5,610 bases of DNA from an uncultured Lachnospiraceae bacterium (GTDB lineage Bacteria > Bacillota > Clostridia > Lachnospirales > Lachnospiraceae), in contig CACZTA010000376.1 of NCBI GenBank assembly GCA_902783935.1, forward strand, positions 1 to 5,610. Direction: 5' to 3'. The notes below the pieces were generated by a model. It searched no databases. It saw only the letters and a list, made by a program, of their open reading frames with translations, and was not told where the DNA came from. The position numbers and the translations under genes were made by a program. Positions within the stretch are counted from its first letter, which is position 1. Each line of letters starts with the position of its first letter. Shown one piece after another: positions 1 through 5,610 of this stretch.

Positions 1-467
1 CACCGGTAGAACAGGCGTTCCGCTCTGAGGAGATCGAGCAGTTTATCAGAGACTGCGGCGTGACCGTCCTCTGCGATGAGCAGGCGGAAATCGCCGGAGG
101 GGCGGTTCAAGTCGTCGGCCGGCTGGACGGGCAAAAAGCCGGAGACGGCACGACAGACAGAAAATCTGCTGCGGAGGTGCTCGCGGATACAGACCCGGAA
201 AAAGAGATTATTGTCCTCCAGCATGAGCCGGTCGGGTTCGAAGAACTCCGGGAAAACGGGGCGGACCTCGTTCTCTGCGGGCATACGCATAACGGCCAGA
301 TTTTTCCCGGAAACCTGATTGTTCCGTTTTTCAATGAAAATGCGTACGGCCTGAAGACGATCGGCGGCATGGATACGGTCGTGACTTCCGGGACCGGCTA
401 TTACGGACCGCCCATGCGGGTCGGGACGGACAGCGAGATCATGGTTCTTGAAATCTCCGAAAAATAA
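1..467 (+). CDS. Calcineurin-like metallophosphoesterase, C-terminal part (5' end outside window)
   Basis: The reading frame is open from the first complete codon (base 3) to a TAA at 465-467, so this is the 3' end of a longer gene. An in-frame GTG at 60 is not a credible start, because family-like sequence continues upstream of it. The fragment holds the last metal-binding motifs of the calcineurin-like phosphoesterase fold: a QHEP motif (His codon 222-224) and GHTHNGQ (279-299), whose histidines are metal ligands in this family. The last strands, including VTSGTGYYGPPMRVG, resemble the YkuE/YaeI-type membrane-associated phosphoesterases, where the equivalent motif is usually GHTHGGQ. The N-terminal DxH and GNH(D/E) motifs, and any membrane anchor, would lie upstream and cannot be checked. 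The family hydrolyses phosphoesters with a dinuclear metal centre. The substrate here is unknown; lipid or nucleotide substrates are possible. Confidence 0.88.
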   Translation, partial: PVEQAFRSEEIEQFIRDCGVTVLCDEQAEIAGGAVQVVGRLDGQKAGDGTTDRKSAAEVLADTDPEKEIIVLQHEPVGFEELRENGADLVLCGHTHNGQIFPGNLIVPFFNENAYGLKTIGGMDTVVTSGTGYYGPPMRVGTDSEIMVLEISEK

Positions 468-471
468 CCGT

Positions 472-499
472 GTGGAAACGGCGCTTTTTGGAGTATAAT
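472..499 (+). promoter_or_regulatory. Probable sigma-A promoter for the leucine-rich-repeat gene
   Basis: A perfect -10 box, TATAAT, lies at 494-499, 28 bases before the ATG at 528. The -35 region is poor: GTGGAA at 472-477 with a 16-base spacer matches TTGACA at only three positions. There is no TGn extension. Transcription would start near 506, giving a leader of about 20 bases with room only for the Shine-Dalgarno site. The promoter lies just after the stop of the phosphoesterase gene, so the repeat protein is probably expressed independently of it. Confidence 0.55.
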
Positions 500-527
500 A
501 GAGGCAACAGTTTTGAGGGAGACGCTT

Positions 528-1184
528 ATGAAAAAGATTTGTTTGAGTGCCTGTTTCAATTTTCTGGTCCTGACGGCTTTTATGTGCGCGGTGTCCTGCG
601 CCGCGTCGGATGAGTCCGTAAAGCTTTCTTCGGGGGTCCAGTACCGGATTGAGGAGAACGAGGCCGTTATTACGGGAGGAAACCGGTACCTGCCGGAGGA
701 GCTGACGATCCCGGCCGAGATCAGAGGCTGCCCGGTGACGCGCATTGAAAAGGACGCATTCTACCACAAAGAGACCCTGACGAGCGTGACGCTTCCGGAT
801 TCACTGAAGGAAATCGGGCAGTCCGCTTTTATGGGGTGCACGAATCTGATCAGTATCAATCTTCCGGACAGCATTACAGAGATCGGGAAAGAAGCGTTTT
901 CACAATGCACCCGCCTGATTGAGGTCACGCTGCCGGCCGGCCTGACGGTTGTCAGCGACCGGATGTTCATGAACTGCTATGCGCTGGAGAAGGTCGCGAT
1001 GCCGGAAGACGTGACATCTATAGGTGCTTATGCGTTCAGGGACTGCAGCCGCCTGATGGAGATGGAGCTGCCGGAAGGACTGAAAGAAGTCGGAGATTAT
1101 GCCTTTAACGGGTGTGACGGACTGAAGGACATGAAGCTTCCGGAAAGTGTGGAGACGATCGGCGAGCATGCTCTCGCGAAGTAA
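528..1184 (+). CDS. Secreted BspA-type leucine-rich-repeat protein (LRR_5 family)
   Basis: This encodes a 218-residue exported protein. I chose ATG 528 because GAGGGA (515-520) sits seven bases upstream and the protein then opens with MKK and a hydrophobic run (residues 4-23) typical of a signal peptide; an in-frame TTG at 513 would put the Shine-Dalgarno site inside the gene. Processing is ambiguous: AVSC at 21-24 is a weak lipobox, while cleavage by signal peptidase I after Ala25 or Ala26 is also plausible. A short beta region (about 31-58) and a first irregular repeat (59-83) precede six tandem repeats from residue 84, each opening with a Leu, followed by a LP(D/E)-type turn and an AFxxC-type motif. 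This is the BspA/Treponema pallidum LRR pattern, seen in surface and secreted proteins that often bind host or other cells. There is no LPxTG, SLH or other wall anchor, and the last repeat stops three residues short. The partner is unknown. Confidence 0.88.
   Translation: MKKICLSACFNFLVLTAFMCAVSCAASDESVKLSSGVQYRIEENEAVITGGNRYLPEELTIPAEIRGCPVTRIEKDAFYHKETLTSVTLPDSLKEIGQSAFMGCTNLISINLPDSITEIGKEAFSQCTRLIEVTLPAGLTVVSDRMFMNCYALEKVAMPEDVTSIGAYAFRDCSRLMEMELPEGLKEVGDYAFNGCDGLKDMKLPESVETIGEHALAK
702..1181 (+). repeat. Tandem leucine-rich repeats at protein level, period 23 residues (69 bp)
   Basis: The repeat units start at residues 84, 107, 130, 153, 176 and 199 of the encoded protein, an exact 23-residue period; a 25-residue leading unit starts at residue 59. 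Conserved positions are the opening Leu, a Leu/Met-Pro turn, a hydrophobic residue before Ile/Val-Gly, Ala-Phe, and a Cys at 104, 127, 150, 173 and 196. The repeats have diverged at DNA level, so this is an old protein repeat and not a recent DNA duplication. Confidence 0.85.
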
Positions 1185-1206
1185 ACCAGCCGGACAGTTA
1201 AAGGAT

Positions 1207-1262
1207 AAAAGGGACAGCTGTTTCCGCCGGAAATCCCGGCAGACACTGTCCCTTTTGTTTTT
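1207..1262 (+). terminator. Strong intrinsic terminator after the leucine-rich-repeat gene
   Basis: AAAAGGGACAG (1207-1217) is perfectly complementary to CTGTCCCTTTT (1246-1256), an 11-bp stem. Inside it TGTTT (1219-1223) can pair with AGACA (1241-1245, with one G-U pair), and GCCGG (1226-1230) pairs with CCGGC (1236-1240) around the loop AAATC. This makes a nearly continuous hairpin of about 21 bp with small bulges at 1218 and 1224-1225. G then TTTTT (1258-1262) follows. It begins 22 bases after the stop codon at 1184. The left arm is A-rich, so on the other strand the hairpin is also followed by a T-rich stretch; no gene here needs that. It insulates the downstream exporter operon. Confidence 0.9.
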
Positions 1263-1319
1263 ATCAGGGACATTTCTGAGCGCTTCCTGCGCGGACCGGG
1301 ACGGGAAAGGATTTTTATT

Positions 1320-2861
1320 ATGAAGCAGAAGAGAAGCAAAACCGGGATCATCATCGTTATCCTGCTTGCGCTGCTGGCAGCTGCCGCCTGGCTGTACATG
1401 AGCGGCCGGATCAGTATTCCGCAGCTTGAAAACCGGAAAGAATCGGCGGTGACGGTCGATGAGAGCAAACTGAAAACCGCGTATACAGGTACGATCCGCG
1501 TGACAACGGAAGGGAACGGGACGATCGAGCCGGAGAACAAGAAAACGGAAGCAGCTGACTATACGGTTGAGATCAGCCATGTTGAAGTGGAAAACGGCGA
1601 CGTGGTGAAAGAAGGCGACCTGATCGCGGAGATTGATCCCGATTCCGTCGAAGACCGGATCAGCGAAATCGAAGCGGAGATTGAGGACCTGAACAAGTCC
1701 ATCAAAGATATGAGCAAGGGCGGCTCCCAGACCATCGCGTCTCCCGTGCCCGGCCGCGTAAAGCGCATCTTTGTCAAAGAGGATGACGTGCTCGGTGAAG
1801 TGTCGGAAAAAAACGGCGGCCTCATTGAAATCTCGGCGGACAAAAAGCTGAAGGTTGAATTTGTGTCTTCGAATAAACTGAAGCCGGGCAGTACGGTGAC
1901 AGTGTCATTCGGAAGCTTCGAGGAAGAAGGCACTGTCCTGGAGAGAAACGGCGACACCTACGTGGTGACGATCACGGATAAATCCGATTACCAGGTCGAC
2001 ACGGCGGCGGAAATCCTGGACAGCGACGAGAATAAGCTCGGGGAGGGCATCCTTCTCTCAAATGCGCCGTATCTGGTGGATTCCCGGTACGGGGTCTGTG
2101 ATTCGGTCAACGTCAATGTCGGCGACTCGGTGGACTCCGGCACGACGCTGATCACGCGGACGGACTATTCCTACAATGCGGATTATACGGACGCTGTCCG
2201 CGACCGGGAAGAGAAGAAAGAAAAACTCATGACGCTCAGAGCCCTCAAAAAGGATCCCGCATTCTATGCGCCTTCGGACGGCATTGTTTCGGAAATGATG
2301 CTGAAGAACCGCCAGACGGTACAGGAAGACGAAGCGATGTATACGCTGATTTCCACGGACAAATACTGGCTGAAGGCTGAAATTGACGAGCTGGATATTC
2401 CGGGAGTCAGGGAAGGGCAGGACGTGACCATCGTCTTCGACGCGTTTGAAGATGAGGAGTATAACGGAAAAGTTGTCAAGGTGAGCGCGCTCGGGATGAA
2501 TACCGGAGGCGTGACGACGTACACGGTGACCATAGAGATGGACGGCGTCGAAAAGGTCAAGATCGGGATGAGCGCAACCGCAACCATCGAACTTGAAAAG
2601 AAAAGCGATGTTCTGCTGGTGCCGGTGGATGCCGTAAAATCGGAGAACGGGGAGAAGTACGTGACCGTCGTCTCCGGGACAGATGTGAGTGAAGTCAGGG
2701 TGGAAGTCGGACTGGTCAACAGTTCAGAAGCGGAGATCCTGAGCGGCCTCACGGAAGGACAGCAGGTCATCGAGGAGACGAAGGAGACAGAGGACTGGAT
2801 GCTGCAGATGATGCGTCAGAACCGGGCGGCCAGAGAAGGACAGAGCCCGTTTGCGGCATGA
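1320..2861 (+). CDS. MacA/HlyD-family membrane-anchored ABC exporter adaptor with duplicated core
   Basis: This 513-residue adaptor would sit on the outer face of the cytoplasmic membrane and couple to the MacB-like ATPase and permease encoded next. The start ATG is preceded at eight bases by GAAAGGA (1305-1311). Residues 9-27 form a single membrane anchor and there is no lipobox. Module 1 has half a lipoyl/barrel-sandwich domain (about 82-107, NGDVVKEGDLIAEID), a short charged helix (108-133), the second half (137-172, ASPVPGRV) and a beta barrel (about 177-235). Module 2 repeats the plan: lipoyl half at about 260-280 (VNVGDSVDSGTTL), a short charged helix (288-310), second half (316-345, YAPSDGIV) and beta barrel (349-425, ending in IGMSATATI). 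A membrane-proximal domain follows at about 430-487 (LLVPVDAVK and GLTEGQQVI), then a Met/Arg-rich tail. Typical MacA/YknX proteins have one core and about 370-400 residues. The short helices cannot form a long TolC-reaching hairpin, as expected in a Gram-positive cell. The family is secure; the substrate is unknown. Confidence 0.9.
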   Translation: MKQKRSKTGIIIVILLALLAAAAWLYMSGRISIPQLENRKESAVTVDESKLKTAYTGTIRVTTEGNGTIEPENKKTEAADYTVEISHVEVENGDVVKEGDLIAEIDPDSVEDRISEIEAEIEDLNKSIKDMSKGGSQTIASPVPGRVKRIFVKEDDVLGEVSEKNGGLIEISADKKLKVEFVSSNKLKPGSTVTVSFGSFEEEGTVLERNGDTYVVTITDKSDYQVDTAAEILDSDENKLGEGILLSNAPYLVDSRYGVCDSVNVNVGDSVDSGTTLITRTDYSYNADYTDAVRDREEKKEKLMTLRALKKDPAFYAPSDGIVSEMMLKNRQTVQEDEAMYTLISTDKYWLKAEIDELDIPGVREGQDVTIVFDAFEDEEYNGKVVKVSALGMNTGGVTTYTVTIEMDGVEKVKIGMSATATIELEKKSDVLLVPVDAVKSENGEKYVTVVSGTDVSEVRVEVGLVNSSEAEILSGLTEGQQVIEETKETEDWMLQMMRQNRAAREGQSPFAA

Positions 2862-2879
2862 GGATGAGGACAGGGAGAT

Positions 2880-3761
2880 ATGATCGAACTTCGCGATATT
2901 AAGAAAATTTATCAGCTCGGCGGAGAAGAGGTCCATGCGCTGGACGGCGTTTCCCTGGTTATAGAGGACCGCGAGTTCGTGGCGGTAGTCGGTGCATCCG
3001 GGAGCGGAAAATCCACGCTGATGAACATCATCGGCTGCCTGGATACGCCGGATGAGGGCGCCTATTTTATCGACGGCCAGGATGTGTCAGACCTGTCCGA
3101 GCATGACCAGAGCATCATGAGAAACCGGAAGATCGGGTTTATCTTCCAGCAGTTTAACCTGCTGCCGAAGCTGACTGCCTATGAGAATGTCGAGCTGCCG
3201 CTGATCTATCAGGGAGTCTCTTCGGCTGAGCGGAAGGAGCGGGTTACGGAAGCCCTGAAGCGGGTCGGACTGGAAAACCGCATGTGGCACAGGCCCAACC
3301 AGCTTTCCGGCGGCCAGCAGCAGAGAGTGGCGGTGGCCAGGGCGCTCGTGACCCGGCCTGCCCTGATCCTGGCGGACGAGCCGACCGGCAACCTGGACTC
3401 CCATTCGACGGGCGAGATCATGGAGCTCCTGAAAGAGCTGCACCGGGCGGGAAATACGCTTGTGCTGATTACGCACGATGATGAGATCGCCTCGGAAGCG
3501 CCAAGACGGGTGAGGCTTTTTGACGGAAAGGTCGTTGCCGACATGAGGAGCGATGCGCGGAAAGCGGACGGAAGCAGCGGCACGGACTTTGACGGAAACG
3601 CCGTTGCGGACCGGAATATGAAAGCCGCACCGGCGCCGGTTATGCGGAGCGGTCCCGGAGGCGGTTCCCCAGGCGGCGGGAGTGCCGGGACGGTGAGCGG
3701 TCCCGGGGAAGAGAGCTTTATCCCCGAAGAGGACCCGGAGGAGGTGACGGACGGCAGATGA
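2880..3761 (+). CDS. MacB/LolD-type ABC transporter ATP-binding protein with C-terminal low-complexity tail
   Basis: This is the ATPase of the exporter, hydrolysing ATP on the cytoplasmic side to drive the permease encoded next. All nucleotide-binding motifs are intact: Walker [10 protein letters not shown] (38-46), Q-loop Gln90 in [10 protein letters not shown], signature LSGGQ (142-146), Walker B ending in Asp166-Glu167 (ILADEP), the D-loop NLDS (171-174) and the switch His199. The LDTPDEG and THDDEIA segments are typical of the MacB/LolD/FtsE branch. The gene starts 18 bases after the adaptor stop, with TGAGGA (2865-2870) nine bases upstream of ATG. The catalytic domain ends near residue 221, the usual family length being about 220-255. 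Residues 222-293 are an extra tail: a charged stretch, a Gly/Pro/Ser-rich segment (about 257-277) and an acidic end. The 3' end also carries the ribosome binding site of the permease and overlaps its start by ATGA. Confidence 0.95.
   Translation: MIELRDIKKIYQLGGEEVHALDGVSLVIEDREFVAVVGASGSGKSTLMNIIGCLDTPDEGAYFIDGQDVSDLSEHDQSIMRNRKIGFIFQQFNLLPKLTAYENVELPLIYQGVSSAERKERVTEALKRVGLENRMWHRPNQLSGGQQQRVAVARALVTRPALILADEPTGNLDSHSTGEIMELLKELHRAGNTLVLITHDDEIASEAPRRVRLFDGKVVADMRSDARKADGSSGTDFDGNAVADRNMKAAPAPVMRSGPGGGSPGGGSAGTVSGPGEESFIPEEDPEEVTDGR
3739..3747 (+). promoter_or_regulatory. Consensus Shine-Dalgarno site for the permease, inside the ATPase gene
   Basis: AGGAGGTGA is fully complementary to the core 3' end of 16S rRNA. 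It lies ten bases before the permease ATG at 3758. The ATPase stop TGA (3759-3761) overlaps that ATG as ATGA. This supports ATG 3758 as the permease start and suggests translational coupling, keeping the two subunits in proportion. Confidence 0.8.
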
Positions 3762-4924
3762 AAGTATCACAGGCAGGAAAGATGGCCCTTTCCGCCATTC
3801 TCTCCAATAAACTGAGATCCTTCCTCACGATGCTGGGGATTATCATCGGGGTTATGGCCGTGACGCTCCTGATTTCGATTGTCCAGGGAGCGTCCAATAC
3901 CGTGACGGGGCAGCTCGATGATCTCGGCGGCGACCAGCTGATCGTCCAGATCATCAATCCGACGAAACGCCTGACGCTCTCCGAAGTCGAGGCGCTGGCG
4001 GAGGAAGAGGGCGTCGCCTATGTTTCCCCGACGCTCGGCGGGAACGGGACGGCCAGGGCTTTCGGGAATTCCATGGACGTATCGGTCAGCGGCATCACCG
4101 GCTCCTATAAGGATGTGCAGGGGCTCGATCTCGAGTCCGGCCGCGTCATTACGCAGACAGATAATGACTACCGGCTCAGCGTCTGCGTGATCGGCCGCAA
4201 AGTCGCGACAGAGCTCTTCGGAACGACTGCATGTATCGGAAAGAATCTCCGCCTGAACGGAAAGGACTACCGGATCGCCGGCGTGCTTACGGAACAGGTT
4301 CAGACAGCGGTCGAAGACCCGAACGCAACCGTGTATATCCCGCTGACAAATGCCCAGCGCCTGCTCTCGGAGGTCAATGTGAGTCTCTTCTATGTGGCGG
4401 TGGAAGAAGAGGCGGACATGGATGCCGTGAAAGCCCTGCTCGACAGGAAGCTTCTGGCGAAATATGACGACGAAGATGATTATCTGATCGTCAACATGGC
4501 GGATGTCATCGACATTATCGACACGATCATGGGCACGCTCGAGCTGCTGCTGGCGGCGATTGCGGGGATTTCCCTCGTCGTCGGCGGGATCGGCATCATG
4601 AACATCATGCTGGTCTCCGTCACGGAGAGGACGAGGGAAATCGGGATCCGGAAAGCCATCGGGGCGCAGAGAGGGGATATCATCGTGCAGTTCATGATTG
4701 AGTCCGTGATTCTGTCGCTCTTCGGCGGCATCATCGGCATGGCTGTGAGCCAGGCAGTCCTGACGACTGTCAATATCCTGCATCCGGGCTATAATTTTGC
4801 GATTTCATTCAACACCGGGGCAGTGGCACTCGGATTTTCAATCCTTGTCGGCCTCGTGTTCGGGATTTATCCGGCCGCCAAGGCAGCCGGGCTGAAGCCG
4901 ATCAACGCACTCAGGTACGAATAA
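3758..4924 (+). CDS. MacB/FtsX-family ABC transporter permease
   Basis: This 388-residue membrane subunit matches the MacB permease half with four predicted membrane helices: TM1 about 21-43, TM2 about 261-285, TM3 about 311-335 and TM4 about 353-373. The large external domain between TM1 and TM2 (about 44-255) is the MacB_PCD/periplasmic core domain, which contacts substrate and adaptor. Family signatures are [16 protein letters not shown] at the start, [17 protein letters not shown] (287-303) after TM2, the coupling segment to the ATPase, and [18 protein letters not shown] (371-388) at the end. Length and topology are complete. In Escherichia coli MacB the ATPase and this domain are fused in one chain; here they are separate, as in Gram-positive YknYZ-type systems. 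The family is thought to work by mechanotransmission, without moving substrate through the membrane helices. The exporter's substrate is not evident. Confidence 0.95.
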   Translation: MKVSQAGKMALSAILSNKLRSFLTMLGIIIGVMAVTLLISIVQGASNTVTGQLDDLGGDQLIVQIINPTKRLTLSEVEALAEEEGVAYVSPTLGGNGTARAFGNSMDVSVSGITGSYKDVQGLDLESGRVITQTDNDYRLSVCVIGRKVATELFGTTACIGKNLRLNGKDYRIAGVLTEQVQTAVEDPNATVYIPLTNAQRLLSEVNVSLFYVAVEEEADMDAVKALLDRKLLAKYDDEDDYLIVNMADVIDIIDTIMGTLELLLAAIAGISLVVGGIGIMNIMLVSVTERTREIGIRKAIGAQRGDIIVQFMIESVILSLFGGIIGMAVSQAVLTTVNILHPGYNFAISFNTGAVALGFSILVGLVFGIYPAAKAAGLKPINALRYE

Positions 4925-4936
4925 AGCCGGATGCTG

Positions 4937-4963
4937 TTGCTGAGGAATAATTCGTGCTATAAT
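4937..4963 (+). promoter_or_regulatory. Extended -10 promoter for the DUF937 gene
   Basis: TGCTATAAT (4955-4963) is a perfect extended -10 element (TGn plus TATAAT). A weak -35, TTGCTG at 4937-4942, matches only TTG of TTGACA with a 15-base spacer, which extended -10 promoters tolerate. Transcription would start near 4970, giving a leader of about 37 bases. The box lies within an imperfect inverted repeat (GTGC at 4954-4957, GCAC at 4968-4971). No terminator is visible between the permease stop and this promoter, so read-through from the exporter operon is also possible. Confidence 0.7.
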
Positions 4964-5006
4964 TTATGCACAGCGATACTATTTCTTTAAGGATGGAGGA
5001 CCACAT

Positions 5007-5610
5007 ATGAATTTATTAAATCTTTTACTCGGATCCATGACATCAGATGATTCCGTAAACGCGCTTTCGGCCAAAACAGGCGCTTCCGCCATGCAGATGA
5101 TGAAACTCGTGAAGCTCGCGCTTCCGCTGATCATCAGGTATCTGACGAAAAACGCCTCTTCCGCACAGGGCGCCCAGTCCCTGATCGGCGCGCTGATGCA
5201 GCATAAGAACACCCGCTCGATGCCCGAGCAGATCGGCGAAGCCGACGCAGATGACGGCGGCAAGATCCTGAAGCATATTTTCGGGGATGATGAGGAACAG
5301 GTTGTGGCCGATCTTGCGGAAAAGACCGAGCTCGACAGAGGAATCGTCAACAGCGCGCTTGCCAGCATGGCCCCCGGACTTATGTCCGGCCTGTCAGCCG
5401 CTTCTGAACAGGCATCTGCGGCAAAGACAGCATCGGGCTTTGATTTTACGGATCTGGCAGGCCTTTTCGGCGCTGCACAGCAGCAGAAACCGGCGGGCCT
5501 CGGCGGTCTCCTGGGCGGTCTTCTCGGCGGCCAGGGCGGCGGCCTGTTCGGCGGCGGCGGAACAGATCTCGACGGGGACGGCAAGCCGGACAGCCTGACG
5601 GACGGCAGCG
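5007..5610 (+). CDS. DUF937 (YidB-like) domain protein, 3' end outside window
   Basis: The frame is open from ATG 5007 to the end of the window (201 codons, no stop). GGAGG (4995-4999) lies seven bases upstream of the start. The protein opens with MNLLNLLLGSMTSDDSVNALSAKTG-like sequence followed by helical, Ala/Leu-rich segments (about 30-65, 72-102 and 108-135), the pattern of DUF937 proteins such as YidB, which have no established biochemical role. Conserved-looking pieces include LPLIIRYLT (39-47), QSLIGALMQH (57-66), ADADDGGKILKHIFG (79-93) and MAPGLMSGLSAA (121-132). From about 163 to 185 the chain becomes strongly Gly-rich (GLGGLLGGLLGG, FGGGG), and a DxDxDG acidic motif follows at 187-192. 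No signal peptide is visible, so it is probably cytoplasmic, though this is uncertain. It probably has its own promoter; a link to the exporter is only by position. Confidence 0.85.
   Translation, partial: MNLLNLLLGSMTSDDSVNALSAKTGASAMQMMKLVKLALPLIIRYLTKNASSAQGAQSLIGALMQHKNTRSMPEQIGEADADDGGKILKHIFGDDEEQVVADLAEKTELDRGIVNSALASMAPGLMSGLSAASEQASAAKTASGFDFTDLAGLFGAAQQQKPAGLGGLLGGLLGGQGGGLFGGGGTDLDGDGKPDSLTDGS

Noticed and set aside
60..62. GTG as a start codon for the phosphoesterase
   Set aside because: The frame is open to the window edge and upstream residues fit the family, so this is an internal Val codon of a gene cut by the window.
468..489. Possible terminator after the phosphoesterase gene
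   Set aside because: CCGT (468-471) can pair with ACGG (478-481) before TTTTT (485-489), but a 4-bp stem with a 3-base gap before the T-run is too weak to call. It may reduce read-through slightly.
1263..1310. Promoter for the exporter operon
   Set aside because: A promoter is expected here because of the terminator just upstream, but I found no convincing -10/-35 pair in this stretch.
900..1580. A 226-codon minus-strand open frame crossing the terminator and two gene ends
   Set aside because: It runs through the strong terminator hairpin and opposite two well-supported genes, and shows no family-like sequence.
3767..4783. A 338-codon open frame on the minus strand
   Set aside because: It lies wholly opposite the permease gene, its translation is rich in His, Arg and Asp with no recognisable domain, and the plus-strand gene has clear family motifs and a perfect ribosome binding site. 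It is a compositional shadow.
4979..5584. A 201-codon minus-strand open frame with a Pro/Arg-rich start
   Set aside because: The Pro/Arg run is the reverse complement of the Gly-rich codons of the DUF937 gene, which has a good start, ribosome binding site and promoter.
1..5610. Mobile element, CRISPR array, RNA gene, toxin-antitoxin or phage defence system
   Set aside because: No transposase, integrase, direct-repeat array, tRNA or rRNA fold, or defence-type domain was recognised on either strand.

Overview
The window looks like chromosomal DNA of a moderately GC-rich Gram-positive bacterium, most likely in the Clostridia/Lachnospiraceae range; this placement is an inference. It rests on strong Shine-Dalgarno sites (including AGGAGGTGA), TATAAT promoters, a U-tailed intrinsic terminator, a BspA-type leucine-rich-repeat protein, a separate-subunit MacAB-like ABC exporter and a DUF937 protein. 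All genes lie on the + strand.

Layout: (1) 1-467 is the 3' end of a calcineurin-like metallophosphoesterase whose start lies outside the window. (2) 528-1184 is a small secreted leucine-rich-repeat protein with its own TATAAT promoter; a long hairpin terminator at 1207-1262 closes the unit. (3) 1320-4924 is a compact three-gene operon: a membrane-anchored HlyD/MacA-type adaptor, a MacB/LolD-type ATPase and a MacB/FtsX-type permease. The genes are 18 bp apart and then overlap by ATGA. (4) 5007 to the window end is the start of a DUF937 protein behind an extended -10 promoter. No gene-free stretch exceeds 300 bases; the largest gap (1185-1319) holds the terminator and the adaptor's ribosome binding site.

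The ATPase and permease should form a four-membrane-helix type VII ABC mechanotransmission transporter (MacB family), with the adaptor working on the outer face of the membrane. In Gram-positive relatives such systems (for example YknXYZ of Bacillus) handle peptides or toxins. The substrate cannot be read from this sequence, and no two-component regulator or immunity gene is present.

I see no CRISPR array, tRNA, rRNA, insertion sequence, phage or defence cassette. The unusual points are a tandem duplication of the adaptor core in one polypeptide, a 72-residue Gly/Pro/Ser-rich tail on the ATPase, and a Gly-rich segment followed by a calcium-loop-like motif in the DUF937 protein. None amounts to a clearly new system; the duplicated adaptor is the best lead.
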